DNA from: Niallia circulans NBRC 13626
Lineage (GTDB): Bacteria; Bacillota; Bacilli; Bacillales; Cytobacillaceae
NCBI RefSeq assembly: GCF_001591585.1
Contig: NZ_BCVE01000013.1
Location: 44,801-108,800, forward strand
Direction: 5' to 3'
DNA length: 64,000 nucleotides
Made by a program: the position numbers and the translations under genes. Below, piece by piece: positions 43,607-52,869 of the stretch (its first letter is position 1; each line of letters opens with the position of its first letter). The notes beneath the pieces are model-generated. The model worked only from the letters and a program-made list of their open reading frames with translations, had not been told where the DNA came from and did not search any database.

Positions 43607-43711
43607 ATCATGTAAGAAAAAGAGGCTGAAGAAAAATTAAAAAATTTGTCGAAAAGAGGTTGCTTTTTTTACATGATGATTATATAATAAAAAACATGTT
43701 AAGGACATGTT
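43607..43711. other. Further inverted repeats before tRNA-Gly
   Basis: ATCATGTAA (43607-43615) is mirrored by TTACATGAT (43669-43677), and AACATGT/ACATGTT form a 7-bp hairpin at 43693-43711. They may be leader structures or a terminator of read-through from the element at 43476. Confidence 0.35.
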
Positions 43712-43739
43712 AAAAAACAGTAAAGAAAACTTAATAAAT

Positions 43740-43813
43740 GCGGGTGTAGTTTAATGGTAAAACCTCAGCCTTCCAAGCTGATGTCGTGGGTTCGATTCCC
43801 ATCACCCGCTCCA
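43740..43813 (+). tRNA. tRNA-Gly (anticodon UCC)
   Basis: Acceptor stem GCGGGTG/CACCCGC, D-arm with TAATGGTA, anticodon stem CAGCC-TTCCAAG-CTG with TCC in the loop, T-arm GTGGGTTCGATTCCCAT, discriminator T and an encoded CCA. 74 bases with CCA. It is a lone tRNA gene with its own terminator. No duplicated 3' end, which would mark an integrated element, was seen nearby. Confidence 0.95.
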
Positions 43814-43825
43814 TACATAGCTCAC

Positions 43826-43869
43826 AACGCAGTGTTTCGTTTCATTAAGAACGAAGCATTGCGTTTTTT
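43826..43869 (+). terminator. Terminator of tRNA-Gly
   Basis: AACGCAGTGTTTCGTT pairs with AACGAAGCATTGCGTT around TCATTAAG, then T6. Confidence 0.92.
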
Positions 43870-43930
43870 ATATTTTACGAAAAAAATAGTTGGAAGAAGC
43901 GTTCTATAAAAAGCTCTTCTTCCAACCATA

Positions 43931-44596
43931 TTATTCCACAATAGAAAATGAGGCCTCTCCTCCATGAACTTGTACAAACATTTTTAGTAGAGATTCTACC
44001 ATTTGTTTGGCTTTTTCATTTGCAATAGAGGGTGGGAGATAAATAATCTGAATGGCATTTTTCGTAGATGATTGGACAGGGGCTCTGTCTGAATCGACAA
44101 AGGGGCTGCCAAATGGACCAAGTTCATCTTCTGATACAATCAAATTTTCAATGGAATTTATTCTTCCATTAAGGCCAGCGTATTGTTCGCCTTCTTTTCC
44201 GATACGTATGTTTATTTTTCCTTGAAGATTGGCACAATCATAAATACCGATCGGAATACCGTATTGAAGGGAAAAGAAGTTATTAATATCAATACTACTA
44301 TTAATTGGTTCTAAGTAATTCTGTTTTTTGATGCGTCTCAGCAGGCTTTCGGCTGAATGGCGATAACGATTTGGATCTTTGCCTGTCTTTTTAAAGATTT
44401 CCCGCCATTCTTTTATAGAAGGGATATCCGTTACATTACTATCTTCTAAATCAAAAAAAATAGACTCTTGAAAAAGTCGCATCCGCCCTTTAATCATTTG
44501 CGGCGTGTCCATTACTTGCATACCTTGGTAATAAATGTAGCCAATCTTAAAATTGGGTATCCGTTCTTTAATCTCTTTTGCGATTGAAATATCCAA
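43931..44596 (-). CDS. B3/B4 (tRNA-editing-like) domain protein
   Basis: About 221 aa. The fold is that of the B3/4 domain of phenylalanyl-tRNA synthetase beta subunit: KEWREIFKKTGKDPNRYRHSAESLLRRI, YGIPIGIYDCANLQG, GLNGRINSIENLIVSEDELGPFGSP. Free-standing members are thought to edit or bind aminoacyl substrates, without firm evidence. GGAGGTG lies before the TTG at 44596, so the frame start at 44611, which includes that site, is wrong. Divergent from queG. Confidence 0.8.
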   Translation of the reverse strand: MDISIAKEIKERIPNFKIGYIYYQGMQVMDTPQMIKGRMRLFQESIFFDLEDSNVTDIPSIKEWREIFKKTGKDPNRYRHSAESLLRRIKKQNYLEPINSSIDINNFFSLQYGIPIGIYDCANLQGKINIRIGKEGEQYAGLNGRINSIENLIVSEDELGPFGSPFVDSDRAPVQSSTKNAIQIIYLPPSIANEKAKQMVESLLKMFVQVHGGEASFSIVE

Positions 44597-44688
44597 TATA
44601 TACACCTCCAATATAATAGTTGTCTATGTTATTCTATATTTTAGCGTAATCTTTATAAAAAACCAATGAAAAGGAAGGAGGGGGTCCT

Positions 44689-45822
44689 ATGGATTACCGT
44701 GAATTCAAGAAAGATATCATTGCATATAGTAAAACGATCGGAATCGATAAAATAGGCTTTACAAGTGCGAGCACCTTTGAAGAAATGAAAGTACGACTAA
44801 TAACCCAACAGGAGTTAAACTATCAATCTGGTTTTGAAGAAAAGGATATTGATAAGCGGGTAAATCCCTCCCTTCTATTACATCAGCCAAAGTCCATTAT
44901 TTCGATTGCATTAGCTTATCCTTCTAAAATGAAGGAAAGAGTAGTCAGCAAAAAAGGGGAGCGCAGAGGGATTTTTTGTCGTGCTTCCTGGGGAACAGAT
45001 TATCATGTTGTCTTAAAAGATCGCTTGCAGAAGCTTGAAGATTATATAAAAGAACGAATTCCAGATGCTTTGTGTAAGTCAATGGTCGATACCGGAGAAT
45101 TGGTAGACCGAGCAGTTGCCCAGCGAGCGGGAATTGGTTGGTCTGGAAAAAACTGTGCAATCATTACTCCTGAATTTGGTTCGTATGTTTACTTAGGGGA
45201 GATGATTACCAATCTTCCAATCGAGCCTGATACACCGATGGAGGATCAATGTGGAACTTGTAATAAATGCATTGATGTATGTCCAACAGGTGCTCTTGTT
45301 CAAGGTGGCCAATTAAATGCACAAAGATGTATAGCGTTTCAAACACAGACAAAGGGCTTTTTAGCGGAAGAATTTAGAGAAAAGCTTGGAAATCGAATTT
45401 ATGGCTGTGATACATGTCAAACGGTTTGTCCGAAAAATAAGGGCATTGATTTTCATAATCATCCAGAAATGGAACCAGACCCTGAAATAGCAAAACCATT
45501 GCTTCAACCACTTCTTTTTATCAGTAATAAAGAATTTAAAGAAAAATATGGTCATATTTCTGGTTCATGGCGTGGGAAGAAGCCGATCCAGCGTAATGCG
45601 ATTATTGCACTTGCTCATTTTAAAGAAGAAGGAGCAATCAGTGATTTAATTACAGTCATGAAAAAAGATCCAAGACCAGTAATAAGAGGAACAGCCGCTT
45701 GGGCACTTGGGAAAATTGGCGGCGATGAATCAAAGACAGCCCTAGAATTAGCAAGACAACAAGAAGCCGATCACGAAGTATTAAAAGAAATGGATGATGC
45801 ATTACAGCGGTTGGCAAAATAA
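44689..45822 (+). CDS. queG: Epoxyqueuosine reductase QueG
   Basis: 377 aa. It performs the last step of queuosine synthesis in tRNA, reducing epoxyqueuosine with cobalamin and two 4Fe-4S clusters. Visible: the catalytic Asp region MVDTGELVDRAVAQRAGIGW, cluster motif CGTCNKCIDVCPTGAL, second motif YGCDTCQTVCPKNKG, and C-terminal HEAT-like repeats (about 300-375) that grip tRNA. GGAAGGAGGG precedes the ATG. Length is normal. Confidence 0.95.
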   Translation: MDYREFKKDIIAYSKTIGIDKIGFTSASTFEEMKVRLITQQELNYQSGFEEKDIDKRVNPSLLLHQPKSIISIALAYPSKMKERVVSKKGERRGIFCRASWGTDYHVVLKDRLQKLEDYIKERIPDALCKSMVDTGELVDRAVAQRAGIGWSGKNCAIITPEFGSYVYLGEMITNLPIEPDTPMEDQCGTCNKCIDVCPTGALVQGGQLNAQRCIAFQTQTKGFLAEEFREKLGNRIYGCDTCQTVCPKNKGIDFHNHPEMEPDPEIAKPLLQPLLFISNKEFKEKYGHISGSWRGKKPIQRNAIIALAHFKEEGAISDLITVMKKDPRPVIRGTAAWALGKIGGDESKTALELARQQEADHEVLKEMDDALQRLAK

Positions 45823-45830
45823 TTAATAGG

Positions 45831-46299
45831 AATGAACGCTGAAATTTTTCGGAGCAAGAGGAAAAGAGGCGTTCATCAGTTGGATGAAAGCCGAAATCTC
45901 GTGGAGCAAGAGGAAAAGAGGCGTTCATCAGTTGGATGAAAGCCGAAATCTCGTGGAGCAAGAGAAAAAGTGGTGTTCATCAGTTGGATGAAAGCCGAAA
46001 TCCCGTGGAGGAAGAGAAAAAGAGGCGTTCATCAGTTGGATGAAAGCCGAAATCCCGTGGAGCAAGAGGAAAAGTGGTGTTCATCAGTCGGATGAAAGCC
46101 GAAATCCCGTGGAGCAAGAGGAAAAGAGGCGTTCATCAGTTGGATGAAAGCCGAAATCCCGTGGAGCAAGAGGAAAAGTGGTGTTCATCAGTTGGATGAA
46201 AGCCGAAATCTAGTGGAGCAAGAGGAAAAGTGGTGTTCATTAGTCAGATGAACGTAAAAATCCACAGAGCAAGCAGAAAACAGGCGTTCATTAGAAAAT
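45831..46299 (+). repeat. 52-bp tandem repeat array 2 (about 9 units)
   Basis: Seven well-conserved units and one degenerate unit at each end. Consensus: GGATGAAAGCCGAAATCCCG, TGGAGCAAGAGGAAAAG, then TGGTGTTCATCAGTT or AGGCGTTCATCAGTT. Across each junction GGYGTTCATC and GATGAAAGCC form a hairpin with one internal mismatch; the Y position is C or T and pairs with G either way. Same orientation and unit length as array 1. It fills the gap between queG and the amidase-like gene. Confidence 0.92.
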
Positions 46300-46333
46300 A
46301 CTCTTTATCATTTTAACAAATTAATACGAGATG

Positions 46334-46366
46334 AAAAAAGAAGGCTAGCAATGCCTTCTTTTTTTG
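46334..46366 (+). terminator. Terminator after array 2
   Basis: AAAAAAGAAGGC pairs with GCCTTCTTTTTT around TAGCAAT. Its position 35 bases past the array suggests that queG transcripts run through the repeats and end here. Confidence 0.85.
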
Positions 46367-46416
46367 TACACTTCTACTCTGCTTTAACATAGTTATTAAT
46401 GAAGGGAGTAGATGGA

Positions 46417-47295
46417 ATGAGACAACAATTAATGGAGTTAATCGAGAAAAGGATTCAGCAATGTGTTACAAAGGATAGGGAAGCAGTAGTGGATGAAAAA
46501 TTAGAGAGAAAAAGAAATAGTATGCATAAAAGAAAGGCTGAAATTGTTCATGTGAAGGCGAAAGGGAAAATTGAAGATATGGAAAAAAAGGCGGATGAGA
46601 CAGAAGAATTAGTGTATTCTGTTCATTTTCAATATTTTATCAAGCAGGGCGAGCTTTTTTTGATTGAAGAAGAGGTGGAAAATCGAAAAGCTGTTGTTTT
46701 CAAGGGGATAATAATTGAAGATACAGAGATTCTGCCAGCTTATCCAGAAGACTATCGAGAGGTGCCATTAGCGGAAGAATGGGGAGAAACAAAAGAAAGA
46801 GAGAGCCGCTATAAGTATAATCGTTTAAAGGCTGTTCAATATGCAGAAAAATGGTGGAATAGTTATAATCCGAAATACCATCAATTTGAAGTAGATTGCA
46901 CCAATTATATATCTCAGTGTGTGCATGAAGGCGGGGCACCAATGAGAGGCTATCCTAATCGAAATAAAGGCTGGTGGATGCAAAATAATAATTGGAGTTA
47001 TAGCTGGGCCGTAGCGAATGCGTTCCCAAGATATTTAGAAACCTCTACTGCTGGCTTGCGGGCAAAGCGGGTGGATAGAGCCATGGAGTTAAAACTTGGA
47101 GATGTCATTTGCTATGATTTTGAAGGTGATGGGAAATATAATCATACAACGATTGTTACAGGGAAAGATGCGAATGGTGAGCCATTAGTAAATGCGCATA
47201 CGTATAATAGTCGCATGCGTTACTGGAAATATGAAGATTCGACAGCTTATACACCGAATATTAAATACAAATTTTTTACGATTATCGATGGATAA
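46417..47295 (+). CDS. Amidase_6-domain protein
   Basis: 292 aa. The N-terminal half (1-140) is charged with short coiled-coil stretches. The C-terminal half carries the putative amidase domain: YNRLKAVQYAEKWWNSYNP, catalytic-type Cys in VDCTNYISQCVHEGG, and His in KYNHTTIVTG. The domain occurs in cell-wall or toxin-like hydrolases, but this protein has no signal peptide. AAGGGAG decides the ATG at 46417; the ATG at 46399 lies before that site. Confidence 0.82.
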   Translation: MRQQLMELIEKRIQQCVTKDREAVVDEKLERKRNSMHKRKAEIVHVKAKGKIEDMEKKADETEELVYSVHFQYFIKQGELFLIEEEVENRKAVVFKGIIIEDTEILPAYPEDYREVPLAEEWGETKERESRYKYNRLKAVQYAEKWWNSYNPKYHQFEVDCTNYISQCVHEGGAPMRGYPNRNKGWWMQNNNWSYSWAVANAFPRYLETSTAGLRAKRVDRAMELKLGDVICYDFEGDGKYNHTTIVTGKDANGEPLVNAHTYNSRMRYWKYEDSTAYTPNIKYKFFTIIDG

Positions 47296-47375
47296 AAAGG
47301 AGACATATCTCTTTCGCATTTCCTTTTCACAAAGTGTATAATGGAACGGAAAGTAACAGTTTAGAGGTGACAAAC

Positions 47376-47849
47376 TTGGCAATACATATTGTTTTATACC
47401 AACCACAAATCCCTTCCAATACAGGCAATATTGCCAGAACATGTGCGGGAACAGACACGGTGCTTCATTTAATTCGTCCATTTGGATTTTCTATGGAGGA
47501 TAAAGCGTTAAAGAGAGCCGGCTTAGATTATTGGGAGTTTGTTAAGATTTATTATTATGACTCTTTAGAGGAATTTTACGATAAAAATGAAGGTGGAGCT
47601 TTTTACTATGTGACGAAGGCAGGGGAATCTCCCTATGACTCCTTCGATTTCAGTACGCTAAATAAAGAGCATTATTTTATTTTCGGAAGTGAAACAACAG
47701 GTCTCCCTGAAGAAGTCATTCAGAATAATGTAAATAAAACGTTAAGAATTCCAATGACGGACAATATTCTTTCCTACAATCTTTCGAATACAGCAGCTGT
47801 CCTTATTTATGAGGCTTTAAGGCAGCAAAACTTTGCTCATTTAAAATAA
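47376..47849 (+). CDS. trmL: tRNA (cytidine/uridine-34-2'-O)-methyltransferase TrmL
   Basis: 157 aa, the size of E. coli TrmL. SPOUT knot motifs: LYQPQIPSNTGNIARTCAGT, FIFGSETTGLP, RIPMTDNILSYNLSNTAAVLIYE. It methylates the wobble ribose of certain tRNA-Leu using SAM. TTG 47376 lies after AGAGGTG, and the conserved sequence begins there; the longer frame from 47334 overlaps a TATAAT promoter element (47336-47341). A strong terminator follows. Confidence 0.92.
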   Translation: MAIHIVLYQPQIPSNTGNIARTCAGTDTVLHLIRPFGFSMEDKALKRAGLDYWEFVKIYYYDSLEEFYDKNEGGAFYYVTKAGESPYDSFDFSTLNKEHYFIFGSETTGLPEEVIQNNVNKTLRIPMTDNILSYNLSNTAAVLIYEALRQQNFAHLK

Positions 47850-47876
47850 AATGAAACTAGAAAACTGGATAAATCG

Positions 47877-47919
47877 AAACAAGTATACGAAGATTCTACG
47901 TATACTTGTTTATTTTTTG
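47877..47919 (+). terminator. Terminator of trmL
   Basis: AAACAAGTATACG and CGTATACTTGTTT form a perfect 13-bp stem, followed by ATTTTTT. Confidence 0.92.
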
Positions 47920-48007
47920 GGAATTACAGTGAGAAAAGGCATCTAGTTTAGCAAGCAGGCTAATTCTTTTGGTCAGAAAGATTATTGGTATATCATATAG
48001 GATATAG

Positions 48008-48020
48008 TTACTATTAGTAA
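48008..48020. promoter_or_regulatory. Palindrome upstream of the nitroreductase
   Basis: TTACTATTAGTAA is a perfect 13-bp palindrome about 40 bases before the nitroreductase start. It is the style of site bound by YodB/HxlR or MarR repressors of nitroreductase genes. Confidence 0.4.
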
Positions 48021-48059
48021 TTTTGGGAGACAATAAGAAAAAACAAAGGAGAAGATCTC

Positions 48060-48815
48060 ATGAATCAAACAATCGATACCATACTCAATCATCATTCTGT
48101 TAGAAAATTTACAGATGAGGAGTTAACACAAGAGCAAATTCGTCTCCTTGTTGAAGCTGCGCAAAGTGCTTCTACCTCTAGCTTTGTACAAGCATATAGT
48201 ATTATTGGGGTAAAGGATAAGGAGAAAAAGAAAAAACTAGCATCCTTAGCTGGAAATCAGCAATACGTAGAGAATAATGGTCATTTATTTATTTTCTGTG
48301 CTGATTTATATCGTCATACAGTTGCTGCTGAAATGGAAGGAAAGAAGGAAGCCGCTCAGGACTCCATTGAAAGCACGGAAAAGTTTATGGTAAGCCTTAT
48401 TGATGCTGCGCTTGCTTCGCAAAATATGGCCATTGCTGCAGAATCATTAGGACTTGGTATTTGTTATATAGGTGGTATTCGCAATAATTTAGTGGAAGTA
48501 AGTCAGCTATTGAAAACGCCTGATCATGTACTGCCATTATTTGCTTTAGTTGTAGGTTATCCAGACCAACAAACAGAGAAAAAGCCTAGAGCTCCTTTTC
48601 ATCATATTTATCATGAAGATCAATATGAGCAGGATGATGCACAATATAAAAAAGGACTACAGGAATATAATGAAGAAATCACAGCTTATTATCAGGAAAG
48701 AACAAATGGAGCAAGATCGGATACGTGGACTGCGCAAATGGCTGCTCATTTTGAGCATAAATCGCGTATGTATATGAAGGAGTTTGTGCAGCAGAAAAAA
48801 TTTGATTTGAAATAA
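48060..48815 (+). CDS. NADPH-dependent nitro/flavin reductase (NfrA/NfsA family)
   Basis: 251 aa. FMN-site motifs HHSVRKFTDEEL, QSASTSSFVQAYS, DAALASQNMAIAAESLGLGICYIGGIRN and VVGYPDQQTEKKPR identify the NfsA/FRP group; B. subtilis NfrA is the nearest described relative. It reduces nitroaromatics, quinones and free flavin. AAAGGAG precedes the ATG. Single gene with terminator. Confidence 0.9.
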   Translation: MNQTIDTILNHHSVRKFTDEELTQEQIRLLVEAAQSASTSSFVQAYSIIGVKDKEKKKKLASLAGNQQYVENNGHLFIFCADLYRHTVAAEMEGKKEAAQDSIESTEKFMVSLIDAALASQNMAIAAESLGLGICYIGGIRNNLVEVSQLLKTPDHVLPLFALVVGYPDQQTEKKPRAPFHHIYHEDQYEQDDAQYKKGLQEYNEEITAYYQERTNGARSDTWTAQMAAHFEHKSRMYMKEFVQQKKFDLK

Positions 48816-48818
48816 ACA

Positions 48819-48856
48819 AAAAAACAGTGTCGGAAGTATACCGATGCTGTTTTTTA
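48819..48856 (+). terminator. Terminator of the nitroreductase gene
   Basis: AAAAACAGTGTCGG pairs with CCGATGCTGTTTTT, then T. Confidence 0.85.
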
Positions 48857-49030
48857 TTAGTAAAATAAGAAATTAGTGATTATAAGACAGCATTTTTCCT
48901 ACAAAGAAAAGGTTTTTCCTCCAATTAGTTCGCTTCACTAAAAAAACTATTCCCTCTTTTAAGCATGTTCGTATTCGCTGGTGCATAGATTATATTAATC
49001 GTCTCTGATAAAGTGACAGGGGAGGTCCAT

Positions 49031-50926
49031 ATGAGTATATTAAAGAAAATCGAGATGCATAGACAAGAAGAAGAGTTGTTGAAGTGGGAAGGGACATTTG
49101 AAGAATACCTAGAAATATTGAAGGAAAAGCCATGGGTTGGTCAATCCGCGCATTCAAGGGTTTATAACATGATTAAAGATGCAGGTATTGATGAAGTAAA
49201 TGGAAAAAAACAATATAAATTTTTCTCTGATCAGCTCTTTGGTTTAGAAGAGCCGTTAGAAAGATTAGTAGAGGAATATTTCCATCCAGCTGCTAAGCGT
49301 TTAGATGTAAGGAAACGTATTTTATTATTAATGGGTCCAGTCAGTGGTGGAAAATCTACATTGGTAACCATGTTAAAAAGAGGCTTAGAAGCCTATACGT
49401 ACACGGATCGTGGAGCGGTATATGCGATTAAAGGCTGCCCAATGCATGAAGATCCACTTCATATGATCCCACATAGTCTAAGAAAAGATTTTTATGATGA
49501 ATATGGAATCCGCATTGAAGGAAACTTATCACCACTTAATATGATGAGACTTCAGGAAGAATATAATGGAAAAATCGAAGATGTAATCGTCGAAAGAGTA
49601 TTTTTCTCAGAAGATAAGCGAACTGGAATAGGAACCTTTAGTCCATCTGATCCGAAATCCCAAGATATTGCTGACTTAACGGGAAGTATTGATTTCTCGA
49701 CAATTGCTGAATATGGATCTGAATCAGATCCAAGAGCCTATCGTTTCGATGGCGAGCTGAATAAGGCAAACCGAGGGATGATGGAGTTCCAGGAGATGTT
49801 AAAATGCGATGAGAAATTCTTATGGCATTTATTATCCTTAACACAAGAAGGAAACTTTAAAGCGGGAAGGTTTGCTCTCATTTCTGCTGATGAGTTGATT
49901 GTCGCCCATACAAATGAAACGGAATATCGCTCCTTTATTTCCAATAAAAAGAATGAAGCACTGCATTCCCGGATTATTGTCATGCCAGTTCCATATAATT
50001 TAAAAGCATCAGAAGAGGAAAGAATCTATGAGAAAATGATTCGCGAAAGTGATGTTGCCGATGTTCATATTGCCCCACACACTTTAAAGATAGCCGCTAT
50101 CTTTACTATTTTAACTAGATTAAAGGAGCCTAAAAAAGGTGATATTGATCTAGTGAAAAAAATGCGTCTATATGATGGCGAAAGTGTAGAAGGCTTTAGT
50201 TCGGCTGATTTAAAGGAACTGCAAAATGAATATGGGGATGAAGGAATGAGTGGCATTGACCCGCGTTATGTGATTAACCGGATTTCTTCTACCATTATTC
50301 GCAAGGATGTTACAAGCATCAATGCATTAGATGTGCTTTTATCCATAAAAGAAGGCTTGGATCAGCATTCTTCTATTACGAATGAATTAAAAGAAAAGTA
50401 TTTAAATTGCATTTCCTTAGCACGGAAGGAATATGATGAAATTGCGAAGAAAGAAGTACAAAAGGCATTTGTTTATTCGTATGAAGAGTCAGCTAAAACG
50501 TTAATGGATAACTATTTAGATAATGTAGAAGCCTATTGCAATAAAAATAAGCTTCGTGACCCATTAACTGGTGAGCCGATCAATCCAGATGAAAAACTAA
50601 TGCGTTCGATTGAAGAGCAAATTGGTATCTCCGAAAATGCAAAGAAATCTTTCCGTGAAGAAATCCTGATTCGCATTTCTGCCTATGCAAGAAAAGGAAA
50701 ACGATTTGATTATAACTCTCATGATCGCTTACGGGAAGCCATCCAGAAGAAGTTATTCGCAGATCTGAAAGATGTTGTAAAAATTACTACATCTACTAAG
50801 ACACCAGATGAACAGCAATTGAAGAAAGTAAATGAAGTGGTTGCACGTCTTATCGATGAACATGGCTATAATTCCACATCAGCAAACGAGTTGCTGCGTT
50901 ATGTAGGAAGCTTATTAAATCGTTAA
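49031..50926 (+). CDS. prkA: PrkA serine protein kinase / AAA+ protein
   Basis: 631 aa, identical in length to B. subtilis PrkA as I recall it. The N-terminal AAA+ domain has Walker A at residues 102-110 (GPVSGGKST); the C-terminal part (about 400-630) is the kinase-like domain. PrkA acts early in sporulation and supports sigma-K-dependent events; its ATPase activity is established in relatives. GGGGAGG sets the ATG at 49031. GCATAGATTA at 48983-48992 resembles a mother-cell sigma-E/K -10, but no good -35 is seen. yhbH follows, as in B. subtilis. Confidence 0.95.
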   Translation: MSILKKIEMHRQEEELLKWEGTFEEYLEILKEKPWVGQSAHSRVYNMIKDAGIDEVNGKKQYKFFSDQLFGLEEPLERLVEEYFHPAAKRLDVRKRILLLMGPVSGGKSTLVTMLKRGLEAYTYTDRGAVYAIKGCPMHEDPLHMIPHSLRKDFYDEYGIRIEGNLSPLNMMRLQEEYNGKIEDVIVERVFFSEDKRTGIGTFSPSDPKSQDIADLTGSIDFSTIAEYGSESDPRAYRFDGELNKANRGMMEFQEMLKCDEKFLWHLLSLTQEGNFKAGRFALISADELIVAHTNETEYRSFISNKKNEALHSRIIVMPVPYNLKASEEERIYEKMIRESDVADVHIAPHTLKIAAIFTILTRLKEPKKGDIDLVKKMRLYDGESVEGFSSADLKELQNEYGDEGMSGIDPRYVINRISSTIIRKDVTSINALDVLLSIKEGLDQHSSITNELKEKYLNCISLARKEYDEIAKKEVQKAFVYSYEESAKTLMDNYLDNVEAYCNKNKLRDPLTGEPINPDEKLMRSIEEQIGISENAKKSFREEILIRISAYARKGKRFDYNSHDRLREAIQKKLFADLKDVVKITTSTKTPDEQQLKKVNEVVARLIDEHGYNSTSANELLRYVGSLLNR

Positions 50927-50937
50927 TTAAATTGGTC

Positions 50938-50975
50938 AAGGAGGAACAGGCTAAAAGGCGTCTGTTCCTCTTTTG
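50938..50975 (+). terminator. Terminator after prkA
   Basis: AGGAACAG pairs with CTGTTCCT around CTAAAAGGCGT, followed by CTTTTGG. Moderate strength; partial read-through to yhbH is possible. The remaining 200 bases before yhbH show no clear structure. Confidence 0.7.
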
Positions 50976-51185
50976 GCTTAAAGATAGAATAAGTGAATAG
51001 ATGGAGCATGTCTAAAGCTATTTCTAAAAAAAGTAAAATTATCGAAATTATTAGTAAATTATTTAAGGCAACTGCATATGATAGAGTAATCACTTTATTT
51101 AGATAGAGTGATACCCAAATTAGTGTATGCGCAGAGGACTTTATATGTGCACAAAACGTAGAAAAAATTTTTTAGGAGGGGTAAA

Positions 51186-52361
51186 ATGACCGAAAAGCAA
51201 AATAAACATCAGTTTGTAATATCCCAAGAAAATTGGTCCCTCCATCGCAAAGGCCACGATGATCAACAGCGACATCAGGAAAAGGTGCAGGAGGCCATTA
51301 AAAATAACCTCCCTGATTTAATTACAGAAGAAAACATCGTCATGTCAAATGGGCGAGAAGTAGTGAAAATTCCTATTCGTTCATTAGATGAATACAAGAT
51401 TCGATATAATTACGATAAAAACAAACATATTGGGCAAGGGAATGGAGACAGTCAAGTTGGCGATGTGGTCGCACGCGATGGTTCTGGAAATCAAAAAGGC
51501 CCAGGAAAAGGGCAAGGAGCAGGAGATCAAGCAGGAGAAGATTATTTTGAGGCAGAGGTCTCTTTAATGGAATTAGAAGAAGCTCTATTTAAGCAATTAG
51601 AATTGCCGAATTTAAAACGAAAAGAACAAGATCAAATTGTTGTGGAAAATATTGAATTTAATGATATTAGAAAAGTAGGCTTAATGGGTAATATTGATAA
51701 GAAAAAAACAATGATCTCAGCATTTAAGCGCAATGCCATGTCTGGGAAACCAGCATTTCATCCCATTTATCCCGAGGATTTAAAATTCAAGACGTGGAAC
51801 GAAGTGCAAAAACCAGAGTCCAAAGCAGTTGTCCTTGCGATGATGGATACGAGCGGCTCGATGGGCTTGTGGGAAAAGTATATGGCAAGAAGCTTTTTCT
51901 TCTGGATGACGAGATTTCTTCGCACCAAATATGAAACAGTAGAAATAGAATTTATTGCCCATCACACGGAGGCAAAAGTTGTGTCGGAAGAAGATTTCTT
52001 TTCTAAAGGAGAAAGCGGTGGTACGATTTGTTCCTCTGTTTACCGAAAAGCATTGGAATTGATTAATGATAAGTATGACCCAGGCAGATTTAATATTTAT
52101 CCCTTCCATTTTTCAGACGGAGACAATTTAACGTCTGATAATGCTCGATGTGTCAAGCTAGTAGAAGAGCTGATGGAAGTATCCAATATGTTTGGCTATG
52201 GGGAAGTGAACCAATACAATCGCCACAGTACGCTCATGTCTGCCTACAAAAATATTCAAGATGAAAGATTCCGCTACTACTTACTAAGACAAAAAGCCGA
52301 TGTGTTTAATGCTATGGCAAGTTTCTTCCGGAAAGAGGAAGAGGGACAGATGTACGCATAA
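51186..52361 (+). CDS. yhbH: YhbH sporulation protein (DUF444)
   Basis: 391 aa. N-terminal basic region ([29 protein letters not shown]), a Gly-rich linker (about 80-120), then a von Willebrand A-like domain with the metal site [14 protein letters not shown]. YhbH works with PrkA (and SpoVR in other species) in stress and sporulation; in B. subtilis it is a sigma-E gene. TTAGGAGGGG precedes the ATG. No spoVR is in the window. Confidence 0.94.
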   Translation: MTEKQNKHQFVISQENWSLHRKGHDDQQRHQEKVQEAIKNNLPDLITEENIVMSNGREVVKIPIRSLDEYKIRYNYDKNKHIGQGNGDSQVGDVVARDGSGNQKGPGKGQGAGDQAGEDYFEAEVSLMELEEALFKQLELPNLKRKEQDQIVVENIEFNDIRKVGLMGNIDKKKTMISAFKRNAMSGKPAFHPIYPEDLKFKTWNEVQKPESKAVVLAMMDTSGSMGLWEKYMARSFFFWMTRFLRTKYETVEIEFIAHHTEAKVVSEEDFFSKGESGGTICSSVYRKALELINDKYDPGRFNIYPFHFSDGDNLTSDNARCVKLVEELMEVSNMFGYGEVNQYNRHSTLMSAYKNIQDERFRYYLLRQKADVFNAMASFFRKEEEGQMYA

Positions 52362-52370
52362 AGAATAGAA

Positions 52371-52402
52371 GCACAACTCATTAAATGGGTTGTGTTTTTT
52401 TT
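52371..52402 (+). terminator. Terminator of yhbH
   Basis: ACAACTCATT pairs with AATGGGTTGT, followed by T8. Confidence 0.88.
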
Positions 52403-52695
52403 GATCGGACAAGTGTGATGAAATAGGATGTCCGTGTTTTAACAACTTATTTTCTTAAGAGCACACTCTCGTTTGACCCTTATATACAGGGTGAAATATT
52501 AGATACTTTTGACAAAGTGGTATTTAAGTAGGTTTAACAAGCCTAAATGATACAAAATTTAATGATGGATACAAGTCTTTACTTTTACAAAAATTAAAAC
52601 TTAGAGAAACTACTCTCTTTGTACAGCATGACTAGTAAGAAAGAGTAAAAAGGAATATTTTTGCGTTTTCTTATTTAAGCTTGTTTGTATCTTCT
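52403..52695. other. Intergenic region after yhbH
   Basis: AT-rich; no gene, repeat or convincing hairpin seen. Confidence 0.4.
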
Positions 52696-52869
52696 TCAAC
52701 AGTGTTTTCTACTTTTTAATGTTTTTTTTAATGCAGAGACACCGATAAATAGCATCCAAATACTCAAAGGGATAAAGGCTATGACAAAAAGTCTATCGGT
52801 AATCATATCCATCATAAATAAAATCAGAATAAAAATTGTTAATATAGTAGCAAGAGAAAATCTATTCAT
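52696..52869 (-). CDS. Small membrane protein, 57 aa
   Basis: The frame begins MNRFSLATILTIF and ends LKSRKHC. Two hydrophobic helices (about 6-22 and 28-47) are followed by a basic tail. AGGGGATG lies before the ATG at 52869 (an ATG at 52875 is also possible). Base composition by codon position looks coding, and the plus-strand frame across it is a shadow. No family recognised. Confidence 0.65.
   Translation of the reverse strand: MNRFSLATILTIFILILFMMDMITDRLFVIAFIPLSIWMLFIGVSALKKTLKSRKHC

Noticed and set aside
43740..43813. tRNA-Gly as an integration site of a mobile element
   Set aside because: No integrase gene and no repeat of the tRNA 3' end were found in the window.
45831..46299. CRISPR array or coding repeat
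   Set aside because: Tandem copies without spacers; the open frames over it have no start site and change product between units.
48961..49000. Sigma-K/E promoter before prkA (GCATAGATTA)
   Set aside because: The -10 fits, but no acceptable -35 lies at the right distance; kept only as a remark.
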